A stretch of 64,000 bases of DNA from positions 2,046,001 to 2,110,000 of the forward strand of contig NW_024045132.1 of assembly GCF_012273895.1 (NCBI RefSeq). The letters are read 5' to 3'. This document shows positions 13,101 through 23,460 of the stretch, piece by piece. A program made the position numbers and the translations under genes. The number at the start of each line of letters is the position of its first letter. The first letter of the stretch is position 1. The DNA is from Zerene cesonia. Its lineage: Eukaryota; Arthropoda; Insecta; Lepidoptera; Pieridae. A model generated the notes under the pieces. It saw only the letters and a list, made by a program, of their open reading frames with translations. It had not been told where the DNA came from and did not search any database.

Positions 13101-16100
13101 ATTAAACGACGTAAAATGTGTACAGATTACCGCATTTATGAATTCACACGTAGGTACATTACAAAACAGCGTTAATGAATGCGGGCTATCGAGAAGCGAG
13201 ATGGAAAGTTCGGCATTATGAACTGTTTCAGAGTTTCGGGCTTTTAATAATTTTCGGAATTCTGATACGCACCCGAGCCGACACGTCCCATTTATTTAAT
13301 CGACTTAAATTTATGTAGCTATCCGTTTAATGTTTCTACCTCTTCATTTTCCAATGTCATAATTGTAATACTTTGATGATAATTTCCGTCGCAGATGTAT
13401 TAAATGTACATAATGATGTAACTTATAATGAGTAAGAAATTGTGACATTCATTAAATAATTCATATAACAAAGCATTTTCGTCTGATTACATATTCTATT
13501 TTAATTAATTGTTAGAATCTCAACGGGACTGACTCAATATGAATGTCTGTGATTTGACAACTAATTATATAAAGTCAGCGGTACATTAATAACATGCAAC
13601 CTATGTTAACTTAACCGAATAAAACAACAGTCGGGGTCGTCTAGAATCACAGGACATTTATAACGTCCAACATTTTCTCCCTTATATCAACATCTTTACC
13701 GTCTCCACAGTACCTACAGTTTTCAATTATTTACATTGATTACGTCCAACTTATCTTGACATCTTAATTCAAATATATTATATTATTTATATTCAATAAA
13801 AATATTGTTAAAATTAAAAAAATGCATAGTGTACACCAAAATACTAGCCCGTACTCCGAACGCCTTACAAACGTTCCATCCGTTGCGCAGACGCAGCAGA
13901 TCCTGGAGCGGCATTTGATCCGCGCGGGGCGCGCCTACACGGTGTCGGACATGAAGCTGCTCGCCAACGAGACGCACCCGCTCGTGCTGCCGACCGCGCG
14001 CGACCCGCTGCGCCTGCGCGTCAAGGAGTCCGACAAGAGTGAGTACACGCCTTACTGCACGCGCTGCACGGTACACACTATACAGTACACGATACACGAT
14101 ATATGGTACATGGTACACGGTACACACTACACGGTACGGTTTGTTTCATCTATGTCTTTTTTTATATGTTTGTGTGCAATAAAGTATGAAATAAATAAAT
14201 AAATAATACACGGTACATGGTATTTAATTTAATTATTTATTTGTAATAACTAGATAACTTAGATCAATTTATGTTAGTAAATGGCTTTAATTTTATGTAA
14301 GTAAATTATCAATTGACACATACACATAACGAACTTCTTGAAGTGTGTGCGTTGAGTGACTCGCGTTGGGAGTTTGGGAAATATGATGAGAATGTAATAA
14401 TAATATTATATCACTTGCAAAATTGAATATAGGCTAAACAAAACACAAAATTGCGTATTCATAAATTACATCACATGTTTCGCGGAGGAAGAATTTCACG
14501 ATATGTTACATTGTGTGACAAGGGGTAGGAAATTCGTGACGTGTCTAAATTTAAGTCAATTCAAATCCTGCTTCAGTTGGTAGTTGTACCTTTATTATGG
14601 TAGGTTTATTATAAATCAAAACCTTTGTCCATACCTGGATTATTAGATGATCGCATAAAACTTATATGGTTGGATCGTACTTCAAAATATAGAATACATA
14701 AAAAATTGCATTATGTAACAATTGTTTTATTTGCAGGTATATTGTCAAAAATAAAATTCCAATCATTTTAAAGTAGGCAACATCAATTTCCTTTTAAAAA
14801 TCGCTGACACATCCCTAAGCATAGATATTTTCGGCATTGATCGCAAAATAGTTATATTTTGTCATTATTTAAAGAATCTGTTTAATGGTAAAAGTGTCAG
14901 TTACTATTTGAATTAAATAAATCAAATTAATTTCCAAATTAGATATAGAGCCTGATGTACTAGCTAATCAAGTGATTAGTGGAGGTAATCCGCGATCCAT
15001 AAACTATCCAATGCAATTGCAATGCTTAATTGACAGATCTAAATTCAGGTCTCAGTACTCTTAATTTCAATAAGAAGAGAGAACCGGCAACATATCAAGT
15101 CAAACAACACGCCAATCACTTAAACCATTGGTGGAGTCTGTAGAATCGATTAAGATTGATATTAAAGCCAAAATCAGTTACGATTTTAGATATAACCCTT
15201 TTTTATGTCGTTCTAGCCTGTTAAATATCCTCTCCTATTGAGATGTTAGCGATCAGTTTTCAAGTGACTCTGCGTGACTTTCTCCTCTAACTAGCAAACT
15301 CCGGCTCCGGTCACTCATTAGTGTTAGATAAGTCAGATAACTCTAATGAGCATAATTACCGAACTTGAAATAATTTTCGTATGGATTACTTACATTGTGT
15401 AGGATGCATTTTTGATTATTGAATATTTTCGATCTCAAATAACAAAGCAGCAAATTCAGAGGGCGTTTTATACATTTATGTATGTTTTGAAATAAAAATT
15501 GTAGAGTAGTTTGAAAGACAATATATTAATTATTCTATAGCAGAACCATCTTGAGTTAGACTACATTCTTCAAACCAATCGTTTCAAACGCACTGTAAAC
15601 TTTTTATTTCCAAAACATCACCTCATATCGCATATGCATTTTAGAGTTGTTTGATTCCTTGTCAATCTAATAAAGTAGACAATTAGTCAACTTCGCCATG
15701 CAGATTTAACAGAAGTTAAGTTTCACAATGGGTTCTTGCCTCGTACTCATGGTAAACATTTGTTGAGCAACCGTTGATCGACATTGGGCAAGAACTTTTC
15801 AACGGGCCCTAATCAACTCCGCACCACGCAGTGTTGTCAACAACCCGGAAATCTTATGTCGATTCAACGTTATTGCTAAATATATGTTTACCACGAATAC
15901 AAGGCTTAGCAACTCAACATATGCGCCGACAATATGCAGTCACCCGATCTGGAAATGAGCAGTGCGATAATTGGGTGTCAATCGCAGATTACTACGTGGA
16001 ATGGAACGGGCGTTGGATCCACGTGTTCCGACCGGACGTGGAGTGCACGAACGGCATCATCCACGTCATCGACGAGCCGTTCGTGCTCGAGAGCGACATC

Positions 16101-16187
16101 CGCGCGACCGGCGCCGCGCGCGCTCTCGCTCACTCCGTTGCCGTTCTGGCTCTCTCCTTCCTTTTCGTTAGGATCGCAGAAAATTGA
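935..16187 (+). CDS. Fas1: Fasciclin 1, 3' eight exons (partial gene; span includes introns)
   Basis: This is a cell-surface adhesion glycoprotein of the FAS1/periostin family, acting in homophilic adhesion and axon fasciculation in insects. Eight exons (935-1112, 3122-3282, 6050-6207, 7350-7440, 8782-9002, 11683-11845, 13891-14038, 15988-16187) splice at GT-AG sites with matching phases into 439 codons plus TGA. The product covers the second half of FAS1 domain 2 (VDGHVIP near residue 15, NGVVHLI near residue 95), domain 3 (TLFAPSNEAW near 148; TNGFVHIID) and domain 4 (TYFVPRDHAW near 298; TNGIIHVID). N-glycosylation sequons NQT, NAT, NIT and NET are visible. The C-terminus is hydrophobic (AHSVAVLALSFLFV), as expected for a GPI-anchor signal. 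The order and sequence agree with Drosophila Fas1. The signal peptide, domain 1 and the start of domain 2 lie left of the window. Confidence 0.95.
1113..3121 (+). other. Fas1 intron, no recognised element
   Basis: AT-rich intron with a GTAAGT donor and TTTCAG acceptor. I saw no repeat family or open frame worth reporting. Confidence 0.7.
3122..3282 (+). CDS. Fas1: Fas1 exon (b): end of FAS1 domain 2
   Basis: The exon follows the acceptor TATATTTCAG and completes a split Thr codon. It reads TYVKSNTVAGDTKHSRGVV, then ANIPVKNGVVHLIQRPLMVV, the conserved C-terminal strand of a FAS1 domain. It ends in phase 0 at AAG|GTCAGT. Confidence 0.93.
3283..6049 (+). other. Fas1 intron holding one inverted-repeat element
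   Basis: AT-rich intron. The only structure recognised is the 12-bp terminal inverted repeat pair at 4757-5069. Minus-strand open frames of under 100 codons here lack coding character. Confidence 0.65.
4757..5069. mobile_element. Possible short TIR element (MITE-like)
   Basis: A 12-bp perfect inverted repeat TAGGGTTGCCAT (4757-4768) and ATGGCAACCCTA (5058-5069) bounds about 310 bp of AT-rich DNA. A CTTTAAAGG / CCCTTTGAG-like similarity continues outside the arms, so the true TIR may be longer and imperfect. Inside is a hairpin AGCTCTCGA / TCGAGAGCT near 4781-4811. There is no coding capacity and no clear target duplication. Confidence 0.45.
6050..6207 (+). CDS. Fas1: Fas1 exon (c): start of FAS1 domain 3
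   Basis: The acceptor is CTCGTTTAG and the exon reads EKEDGPLCKFYEVIMDLGPN, then the domain-opening motif DITLFAPSNEAW. It ends in phase 2 at CTCAG|GTATTT, and the AG joins the first base of the next exon to make Arg. An antisense open frame over the same bases is a shadow. Confidence 0.93.
6968..7272 (-). repeat. Lepidopteran interspersed repeat, family B, near full length
   Basis: This is one of several copies in the window sharing, on the minus strand, GTGGGAGTCGAGCACG, then GAATTGGGCCAGCTCGCACC, then a CCCCCACAGAAAACCGGCGT block, and at the other end GCCATCAGGCG. The short open frames it contains recur in other copies and are not genes. It sits in a Fas1 intron. Family B is my working label; I cannot name the family with certainty. 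Confidence 0.75.
7350..7440 (+). CDS. Fas1: Fas1 exon (d): FAS1 domain 3
   Basis: This short exon lies between TTTCTAACAG and CAG|GTGAGT. It reads NHQKLREILSLHLVRERLPM and ends in MNQ. It carries the R-x-ILxxHL helix typical of FAS1 domains. By hand count, GC3 is about 53 percent (16 of 30 codons), far below the next exon. Confidence 0.9.
8266..8575 (-). mobile_element. tRNA-derived SINE (family C)
   Basis: On the minus strand the 5' end reads AGCAGCGGTGGCTCAGTGGC (box A-like), then a box B-like GCGGTTGGAGCCAGGCG, then the body, down to a 3' end containing GCCTGTTTCCCAGCAGTGGG. A second copy starts at about 63868 on the plus strand. It lies in a Fas1 intron. Confidence 0.7.
8782..9002 (+). 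CDS. Fas1: Fas1 exon (e): end of FAS1 domain 3
   Basis: The acceptor is ATACCCGTCAG and the exon reads IYQAPTALPRKYLYFNVVES, then SNQTLTVEGGGVNATVTQ, then TNGFVHIIDRVLGVPYTTV. These are the FAS1 strand and the NG-hydrophobic-H-hydrophobic-ID motif, with two sequons (NQT, NAT). It ends in phase 2 at CTCAA|GTTAGT, a slightly non-consensus donor. GC3 is about 93 percent (68 of 73 codons by hand count). Confidence 0.93.
9003..11682 (+). other. Fas1 intron, mostly featureless
   Basis: AT-rich intron. The only structure seen is an imperfect inverted repeat at 10868-10985 built from SINE-tail-like sequence. Confidence 0.65.
10868..10985. repeat. Inverted pair of SINE-tail-like sequences
   Basis: AATGCCATATAAAACTAAAA is followed after a short spacer by its near complement TTTTAGTTTTGTGGCATT, then AAATGCTTTAAAAATGAGAA. 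The same words form the 3' tail of the SINE copies at 62265-62403 and 59135-59185, so two tails appear to lie tail to tail. Confidence 0.55.
11683..11845 (+). CDS. Fas1: Fas1 exon (f): start of FAS1 domain 4
   Basis: The acceptor is TTTATTCTAG. With the previous AA it forms Asn and reads NITYNLGKRQMFNHQLNDLE, then RYTYFVPRDHAWLKFQIKHP and ALFKEDFGYY. It ends in phase 0 at TAC|GTAAGT. This is the FVPRD-W opening motif of FAS1 domain 4. GC3 is about 59 percent, so it is close to background. Confidence 0.93.
11846..13890 (+). other. Fas1 intron with one strong hairpin
   Basis: AT-rich intron. Apart from the perfect hairpin at 12667-12708, nothing was recognised. Confidence 0.65.
12667..12708. 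repeat. Perfect 19-bp stem, 4-base loop inverted repeat
   Basis: The left arm GGACGGACGGACAATATTG (12667-12685) and right arm CAATATTGTCCGTCCGTCC (12690-12708) are exact reverse complements around CAAA. It lies in the intron between Fas1 exons f and g. Confidence 0.9.
13891..14038 (+). CDS. Fas1: Fas1 exon (g): FAS1 domain 4
   Basis: The exon begins after CGTTGCGCAG and reads TQQILERHLIRAGRAYTVSD, then LLANETHPLVLPTARDPLRL. Two in-frame CAG acceptors 6 and 9 bases further in would drop TQ or TQQ. The first acceptor gives the length that fits Drosophila Fas1. It ends in phase 1 at AAGA|GTGAGT. GC3 is extreme, with 48 of 49 codons ending in G or C. Confidence 0.9.
14078..14222. repeat. Degenerate TACACGG/TACATGG tandem repeat interrupted by a short insert
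   Basis: Imperfect repeats of the words TACACGATA, GGTACATGG and TACACGGTAC start about 40 bases after the donor of Fas1 exon g. They are interrupted at 14138-14206 and then resume. Confidence 0.7.
14138..14206 (+). mobile_element. 5'-truncated retroelement tail inside the tandem repeat
   Basis: The 69-bp insert ends GTGTGCAATAAAGTATGAAA followed by (TAAA)n, a common LINE-type 3' end. It is flanked on both sides by TACACGGTAC (14128-14137 and 14207-14216), which may be a 10-bp target duplication. Because that word also occurs in the array, chance is not excluded. A related GTGCAATAAAGAATAGATAA tail lies near 24820. Confidence 0.5.
14223..15987 (+). other. Fas1 last intron, remainder
   Basis: AT-rich. 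I recognised nothing beyond the acceptor at the right end. Confidence 0.6.
15988..16187 (+). CDS. Fas1: Fas1 terminal coding exon: end of FAS1 domain 4 and GPI-anchor signal
   Basis: The acceptor is TCAATCGCAG. The exon reads NYYVEWNGRWIHVFRPDVEC, then TNGIIHVIDEPFVLESDI, then a small-residue spacer (ATGAAR), a hydrophobic run and the ending RIAEN before TGA. The RPDVECTNGIIHVID block is nearly invariant with Drosophila Fas1. The short hydrophobic tail with no cytoplasmic domain indicates GPI anchoring; this is inferred from the sequence. Confidence 0.93.
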
Positions 16188-19100
16188 ATGTCGAAGTCGC
16201 TTGTGAACGCAACGACGAAATGTGTAATTTTGTGTTCCTTGTGATTTTAAACGGTGTGATTGGTGCCATTCGTTTGTCTGTTTATATCCAGGTTAAAATT
16301 TGCACACAAACGAATCGTACCTTTACAGCTTGAAGCGTTGCAGCCACTTTTTTATTTATGACTACCTACGAGCGAAGTTCCAGCGCTCGCTTGTTACGTT
16401 CATAGTTCGTACTGATTAAAAATTTAATTTTTACTGTGGCTATGTTGATGTCAATTTTGTAACGGCAAGGATATTAAAATTATGTTTAAAATTCAGAAAC
16501 AAGCTTAATTATTATTGATTCTGTAAGTCCCAACGGCAGATATACCAATCAACGGGAGAACGCAATAATCTTTATAGTTTGAATTAAAATAATATGTACC
16601 AACATTTAATAAATTTTATGCACTTCTTTATTTGATCGATAAATCTGCTGTTTTGTGGAATGTACTATGTATATAGGTCCGGTTACGAATTGTTTGTGAA
16701 CTTATTTAACTTCTTCATCTTTTCCAAACTCATTCTCTTTAATATAGAGATTATGGAATTGATTTCACTTTTGTAGATTACAATTAAACTTTTATTATAA
16801 ATTGATCACTGTATCTGTGTTTACAATGACTGCTGCTCACCTCTTACGTCAATTTATTTGTAATAAAAAAAGACACGTTTTATTTAGAATCATCAAAAAT
16901 CAACCTTACATATGTGCTTTCAATTTGCTATGAATATGGACCATTTTTGCGACTCCTTACACGATGTTGTCCTTACATTTTACAATGTTGACATAGTGAA
17001 TCAGTTAACTATAGATATCGAATTTATCAAGTATCATGTATTTGTGTGCAAAATAACAGTTAATAATAATAGTAATATGACTGGTAAATAGTTATTCGCC
17101 TAGATTAAATATCATATTATTATATTTATCATGAACTCATTAACCAAATAATCGAAATAAGTCACTAAGAGCCGATTTTGCAATCATTGGTTAAAACTTA
17201 TGCCTCCAATAAACACAACAATAAAAAATATCCCCTTTAATATTTCAGGAAGGTAAATTTTTTAAACGGTTGGTTATACGATATTCGACGTATAAATTTT
17301 TGCCCGGGATTGAAAAACCGACACTTAAAGTACCCAATATCAGAAAAATACTCCATAAAATATACGTAAAATAAGTTACCACTGCCAAGTTTTAATTGAT
17401 TGGTACATTTATCTAACGTAATTCTTCTAACAAAGGTTGAAAAAAACTTTGTTCATTCTCAGTGGATATATTAGGTACAAGTCATGGCGCCTATTTCCGA
17501 GCCAAGGGCCACGAAAGCAATTTCTCTAGTTTGGACATAGGTCGCTGAAAATGCCAAGTCATGACCTCCCTAATTTCACCTTTCCATCCATTCACCGTCA
17601 GTTTCTTTTAAAGAATACTATTTAGTTATGCTTATTCTTATCAGAGTGTTGGTCCAATTATAAAAATGACATTTTTATTAATAAAAATGTATCTAATGTA
17701 TAAGTTTAGTCAAATTTAATATATTTATTTACGTAAATATATATTTCTCTTCTTATACGTTTCGCGGTGTGCCTTTGGAACAAGGAAATCATTTTAAAAA
17801 ATATTTCACAACATAGGTATTTATTTAGATTTCATTAAAAATGTGTTTTGTCTTAGACATATTACATTCCAAATTATTTATCTTGTATTGTCTTACAGAT
17901 ATATTATATTTATTAATCTGCAAAAATATTCCATCTTAGGTAACTACTATAGTACTATTTAGTTTAAGCGTTTATAGCATTATGATAAGTCATACAATAT
18001 TTCTCGACCTTAAATTATTTTAATGTATATACGTATGGATGTGCTTATAAAATGTGGTGCATTTGAAACTGACATACAATTAATTATCATTAAGTGTACA
18101 TAATTTGTGTAAGTTATATTTATAGTTTAAATTAATAATTTAGAACCTACCGTATGTACATCACATCTGAATTTCCTATCATTTTTAAACGTTTTTAAGA
18201 AATTTTTGAAGAAAACTATCTATTTATCTGCGTATTATTCTATCGACAGTGTTACGAGCCATATTTTGCAATATGTACCTACCATGTTTATATAACAATA
18301 CAAACTAGGATGTTTTTAAAGCGAATTTGTATAATAAATGGCATCGATACATTAAATACTTATCTGATATGTGTCATGTTTAATAACCGTTATTGAAATG
18401 TATCTTGTTTATCTATGAAATTGGATGGACATGAATAAATAAAATTTAAATGAGACGAAATTAATAGATTATAAGGTGTTTTCATAGTATCGAACAATGT
18501 GTTAGTAGCTATGCTTATCCTTTAATATTTATACAACTTGTTATATGACAAGGAATAAATATGTGACAATATAATTTAACCAAATATGTGTACCAAATAT
18601 TTGGAATGGATGGCATCAAAATATAATTGTAATGTCTCAGTATTAAATGTTGAAATTATAACTGAATGTGTTTAACAAATAAAGAATTTACCAATGAATT
18701 TGTATTTTATTTTTTTCATTAATTTAATTCAAACTCATGTGTCGGGTTACAATCGCTCCTTCTATAAATATAAAGAAAAAATAATAAGATAAAATAATTA
18801 AGTCATCATAAGTACCCCTACAAGTGATATTTTATTCTATTCCAGTCGATCATTGTTACTGGAAAATACATGGAAACAAAAAGACAAAAGAATATTTCAT
18901 CGGTAAATAACAGAGTAAATCTAAATCATAAGGACTTGCCTAGGGCAAGTAATTGAACGTTATAGGTACATTTGTCCAGCAGTTTGATATAAAGCTAGAT
19001 ATCATATCATTCGGGATATTAATTAAAGGCTGATTCAGGTATTTGGCTGTAACATAACATATATTTCTGAGCATATAATTCTAAGGTATAAATAATACAT

Positions 19101-19330
19101 ATGAAATTTATCTACAAATGCAGTAAATGCTTGAAATAAAATAATGCATCAATTAATCACTAAAATGAACACTTGGTTAATGAAATCTAATAAAATAATT
19201 AGCACATAAAAACGATCATTTCTGTGTGGATATTATGAAAATTTTAATTTTTACACGTTTGCTTCATTTTGTAAAAAATCTGCAGTAGACATCAAAATGT
19301 CTTAGCAATATTATTAACATTATATAGAGT
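16188..19330 (+). other. Fas1 3' UTR and downstream AT-rich DNA
   Basis: No coding frame. It is presumed to contain the Fas1 3' UTR, possibly ending after the AATAAA at 18678. No repeats were recognised. Confidence 0.45.
18678..18683 (+). terminator. Candidate poly(A) signal for Fas1
   Basis: AATAAA is followed about 25 bases later by a T/GT-rich stretch (TTTGTATTTTATTTTTTT). This would give a 3' UTR of about 2.5 kb. Earlier AATAAA-like words exist, for example near 16863, so this assignment is tentative. Confidence 0.3.
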
Positions 19331-19506
19331 AACTAGCTGCCCGCCCCGGCTCCGCCCGGTTAGTGCTTTATCGTATTGAAATAAATTAACTGTCCTATCT
19401 TTTAAGTTGGATCAAACTGCACATCGTGTGCAAATTTTATTAAAATATTTTGAACAGTTTAGGAGTCCATTACGGACAAACAATGTGACATGTAATTTAT
19501 ATATAT
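19331..19506 (+). mobile_element. LINE-type 3' tail repeat (ACTAGCTG family)
   Basis: Starts ACTAGCTGCCCGCCCCGGCT and includes AGTTTAGGAGTCCATTACGG, then ACAAACAATGTGACATGTAA, the layout of abundant lepidopteran RTE-like 3' ends. The clade name is an inference. Confidence 0.6.
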
Positions 19507-22500
19507 TGAGATTACGATGTGTTGTTTAAATAACTAAAATAAATATTTCGTAGCTATAACATATTTCAGCGAATTTACGTTTAAGCATTTAATTGACTGG
19601 ATATTGTATTGATGCTTAAATTAAAATGCATACCTAATATTCTGCCACACTAGTGGCTTCAGTATGAGTAATGCTTCGTTTCAGTTCATCTAAAAGAAAA
19701 CATCCTTCTGACGAGGTAAGACTGCTTTGCCTGTAAAAATTCTTATTTGGATTTGGGTACACAACTCGATGCACAAATATAATTTTAAGGAGGTGCTTAT
19801 TCTGTTTGTTAATTTAAAATTTATTTATCATTTTTTATTTTCTTTTTACTTTACAAGAAAGTTAATAGAAATATTGGAAATACAATGGCAAATCAAAACG
19901 GCACTCTAGCCTCTAGTGATGACGTAATGCATTTTACGCTTCCCCTACAAGTTTGACTGGATGGTGAATTTTTTATCAAAAGCTACTCTCACAAAGCTCA
20001 CCTTTGAAATATACATGCACTCCAGTCGTTAGCTACTGGTGATTGTTTCTGTTCATTCTTCACACTTACGCTGCGTTACACGGGACTCATCTATTCAGTA
20101 CTGCCGACAGCTGCTCTGCATTTTCATTTCATTTACGCCATTGCCACTAATTAAACGAATGCATCGTTAGTTACTACTTACTTTTTCTGAAAGGGTTTTT
20201 TTCATGCAATTATTTACAAAACTCATAGTTGCCATTTTAAAGTTGTCAGAGATTCGAAGAAGCAAGGTGTGTCGGATAAAATTTTAAGGAATTTAATATT
20301 CCTCCACTAACTACTTCTTCCAAGCATAGAAAGTTAAAATCAGGGAAAGGTTAATTTGCAAGAATAATATAAAATCTTTTGAAGACTGATACACAAGTTT
20401 AATGATTAAAGATGCTTATTTGAAGGTAGACTTGGTCCTAGCAAAGCAAGGCGTACAAATAGAAACAGCGATAACGAGCCGACTCTCAAGAGAATTTGGC
20501 ATGTAAGGCCGCCTTTGTTCCCCAGTTTAGTGACCGTTCCTTTGTTAAAATAACACAGTTTATAAAGCCTTTACTAATTAATCTTGCAGAATTTAGTGTG
20601 TACCAACGGTCGTAAAATTTGTTACATTTACAACATAGGTTAAATATGCAAATGATAATAACAAAATTAGTTGTGGGTTTCTATCATATTTAAGAACAGT
20701 ATTCAAATTATCAATATCTCTCTTATATCATGCTTTCATATTGCATCGTCTTACCACTAACTCATCGTTCATTTAAACAACTAGTTAGTGATTTCGATCG
20801 GTATATTGAAATTGTTCAATATACACAACAAGTTGATTACGCTATAGAATTGTAGGTAAACGTTTCGACGGAGGTCTTACAAGGGAAGCCGTCACCGGAT
20901 GCACACGCCGCAACCTCCGGCCTGCCTATCATGAGCTATATTCCTACAACTATATGAGGCAAATTTCATCAGCTTCATTATCGATAAATTCATAAAGCAC
21001 AGTAGGTGCTGTTTGTTTCGATAACATATTTTTTATGAAAATTGTTTCTTTAACATAATAAAACTGTTGATTTTTTTTTCAGTTATGTTTCATTTTTTTA
21101 TTTTCGAGTGGTGTTAATTTAAAAATATAAGGATTAAAATGTGTATATTTAAAATTGATTAAAAAAGTCGTGTTTATTATATCACTTAGGTATAACATAA
21201 GAACGACTGAACGGATTTTAATGATTTTTATTTTGTTTGTCTTTGCATCGATCGATCCATTACCCTCATACTATACTATTTTTATGAACTGTGCCATTAT
21301 CTATTGACTAAAAAGTAGAAAATATTTACGAGAGATGAGCTGCAGCGTAGGAAATTGTGGGTAGAAAGAAACAATTTAAATTATATTATGTCGTGTTTAT
21401 TTTAAGAATTGCATGAATTCATTGAATTAATCAACATTGTTGAAGTTTTATCCGTTTTAAATTCTAGAAACAATTGCTCGTTAAAATTTAAATTAAAATT
21501 TAAAAGAATTAATAGATAATTATATAACATGATGTAGCAATTACTATTTTTATAATTTTAACTAAAATAACAATATTGAATAATTTACTTCACTCATGTT
21601 TATTATCACTATTACATTCTATAACCATACGATGATTTTCCAAAACCGGTTATTGTCATTGCAAAAATAAATATTAAATAAATATTAATTAATAAAAGGC
21701 AAAAGGGAAGTTAATAAATTAAGTAAGTGTTTCTATTTAAAAAAAATAAAATTCTGAAATTCAGTTTGCTTAAGAGACTGCGTTATAATATGATGTATAC
21801 ATAACCTAGAAATAACTTTAAAACTTTCAGGTAACACAGAAAATGTGCAATTTTCGCGCGTATTTCTACGTAAACATTTTCACAGTATTCATAAAAGCAA
21901 AACAGTTTTCAGTGAGCAAGGCCCACGCTTAAAAACGATTCGGTCATATATTTTGCAATCGGCACTAGGATTCGTTTTAAAACGAATACTTGAGGTTTGT
22001 TCAATATTTATGCACGTTTGGTTGGTTTTGGTTAAATTGATATTTATTATTTAGTATTCTATTGATGATTTTCCAAACTAAATTGTTAAAAGTCGTGCTA
22101 GTACGTATAAACATTTAAGTGACTTCTATCCCATTTTTCCTAATTTAAGATTTCGCAAAATGAAATAAGTTATATGCTTTAGAGTTCAAGTCAAGTAATC
22201 ACCATTAATTAACATTGATAATATATAATAACAAAGATTAAAATGCATTTGTTAATTAAAAAAATAAACAAGCCATCATTGCGATGTTAAAATACACACC
22301 AATAGATATTTTCCATACAAGCAACCACTAAAACTGGTGTAAATCTGTTCAATTTGAGAACTAGTACTGGTTTATAAACATAAAATTATAATTCAGTAGT
22401 TTCCTGATTGATAACAATACAAACAAACGGTTAAAAGTGACTGCTAATTTAATTCTCTTCATTCTGTTATTACATGAACGAGGTAGAAGTTTCGCCAACA

Positions 22501-23339
22501 TCCCCTGCGGTGAATTCGCAGACCTATGATTTAAGCTACGTTATGCACACTCACTGAGATGGAAATTGCTCGTCCTTCCATGTTTGTGTACGAAATATGC
22601 CGAGCTGAACAAAGATTGTCAGTGAAGACAAAGATTAATAAGAATTTTAATCCGTTTAAGAAAGTCTATTATCCGTATAATTTTAGTTGCTGCAAAATTC
22701 TTTCAATATTGAAAAATATTGTTATTCCCTCATTTTATAGTAAGTAAAATAAAGTATATAGGTTCTAGTACGAAGAAGTAAGGTTCAATAAAAATGTTCA
22801 TTGAGAAAGTTATGAAAAAGTGGACTTATATAATAATTTATACTAGCAGCTAGGTGTTACCCCCTTCACTGCCTTACGTGGTTCTCAGAAAAATTGCTTT
22901 ATAAGAATTTTCTATAATAATACGAACCGTATTCGATCGAAAGGTACATTTTCTAGGAAAAAGAATTACCGCCATTCTTTGGTTCATAAAATACCTACAA
23001 GTATGAAAAAAGAAAAATTACGTCATTGACTCGCCTTTTATTGAAAAGATTTGTGTGAGAACATATTTTATTACCCACAAATTGGAGATCTTTTTAAGGA
23101 ACTTTGAAAATTACAATATCAAATATGCTTAGGTACGTGTTGTAAGTTTATATCAATATAACACATTTTCTATTTAATTTTTTTTGTCCTTATTTAATCT
23201 GTATTATGTACAATATTAGAAATAGACAAAGTCGTTGCATTTGAGAGTTTGTATGGATCTACTAAACCGAACATAAAATTCTTTTTTCACGTAATTCAAA
23301 ATTTTTAATTTTCTTAGCATCTCAACACTATGTCTATAT
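19507..23339. other. Gene-free AT-rich stretch
   Basis: Short open frames occur but show no family motif or codon bias. Small fragments near 21190-21260 (CGACTGAACGGATTTTAATG) and 22845-22900 (ACTAGCAGCTAGG) look like worn ACTAGCTG-family tails. Confidence 0.5.
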
Positions 23340-23460
23340 CCGTAGTGCCTACGAATCCCTTACCCTTTGTAAGGGATAAGGAAAGGGTTGACGACTAGAA
23401 AAAAGGAATGGCCTGGGATGGGTGAGGAAAATAAAACGGGCTTCCGAAACCGAAGTAAAG
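23340..23460 (-). repeat. Family B repeat fragment
   Basis: AAGGAATGGCCTGGGATGGG followed by GTGAGGAA and GGGCTTCCG matches the middle of the 6968-7272 copy. Both ends are missing. Confidence 0.5.

Noticed and set aside
15831..15987. Open frame extending upstream of the last Fas1 exon, with a possible ATG at 15831
   Set aside because: The family alignment and the TCAATCGCAG acceptor place the exon start at 15988. The upstream residues have no Fas1 similarity.
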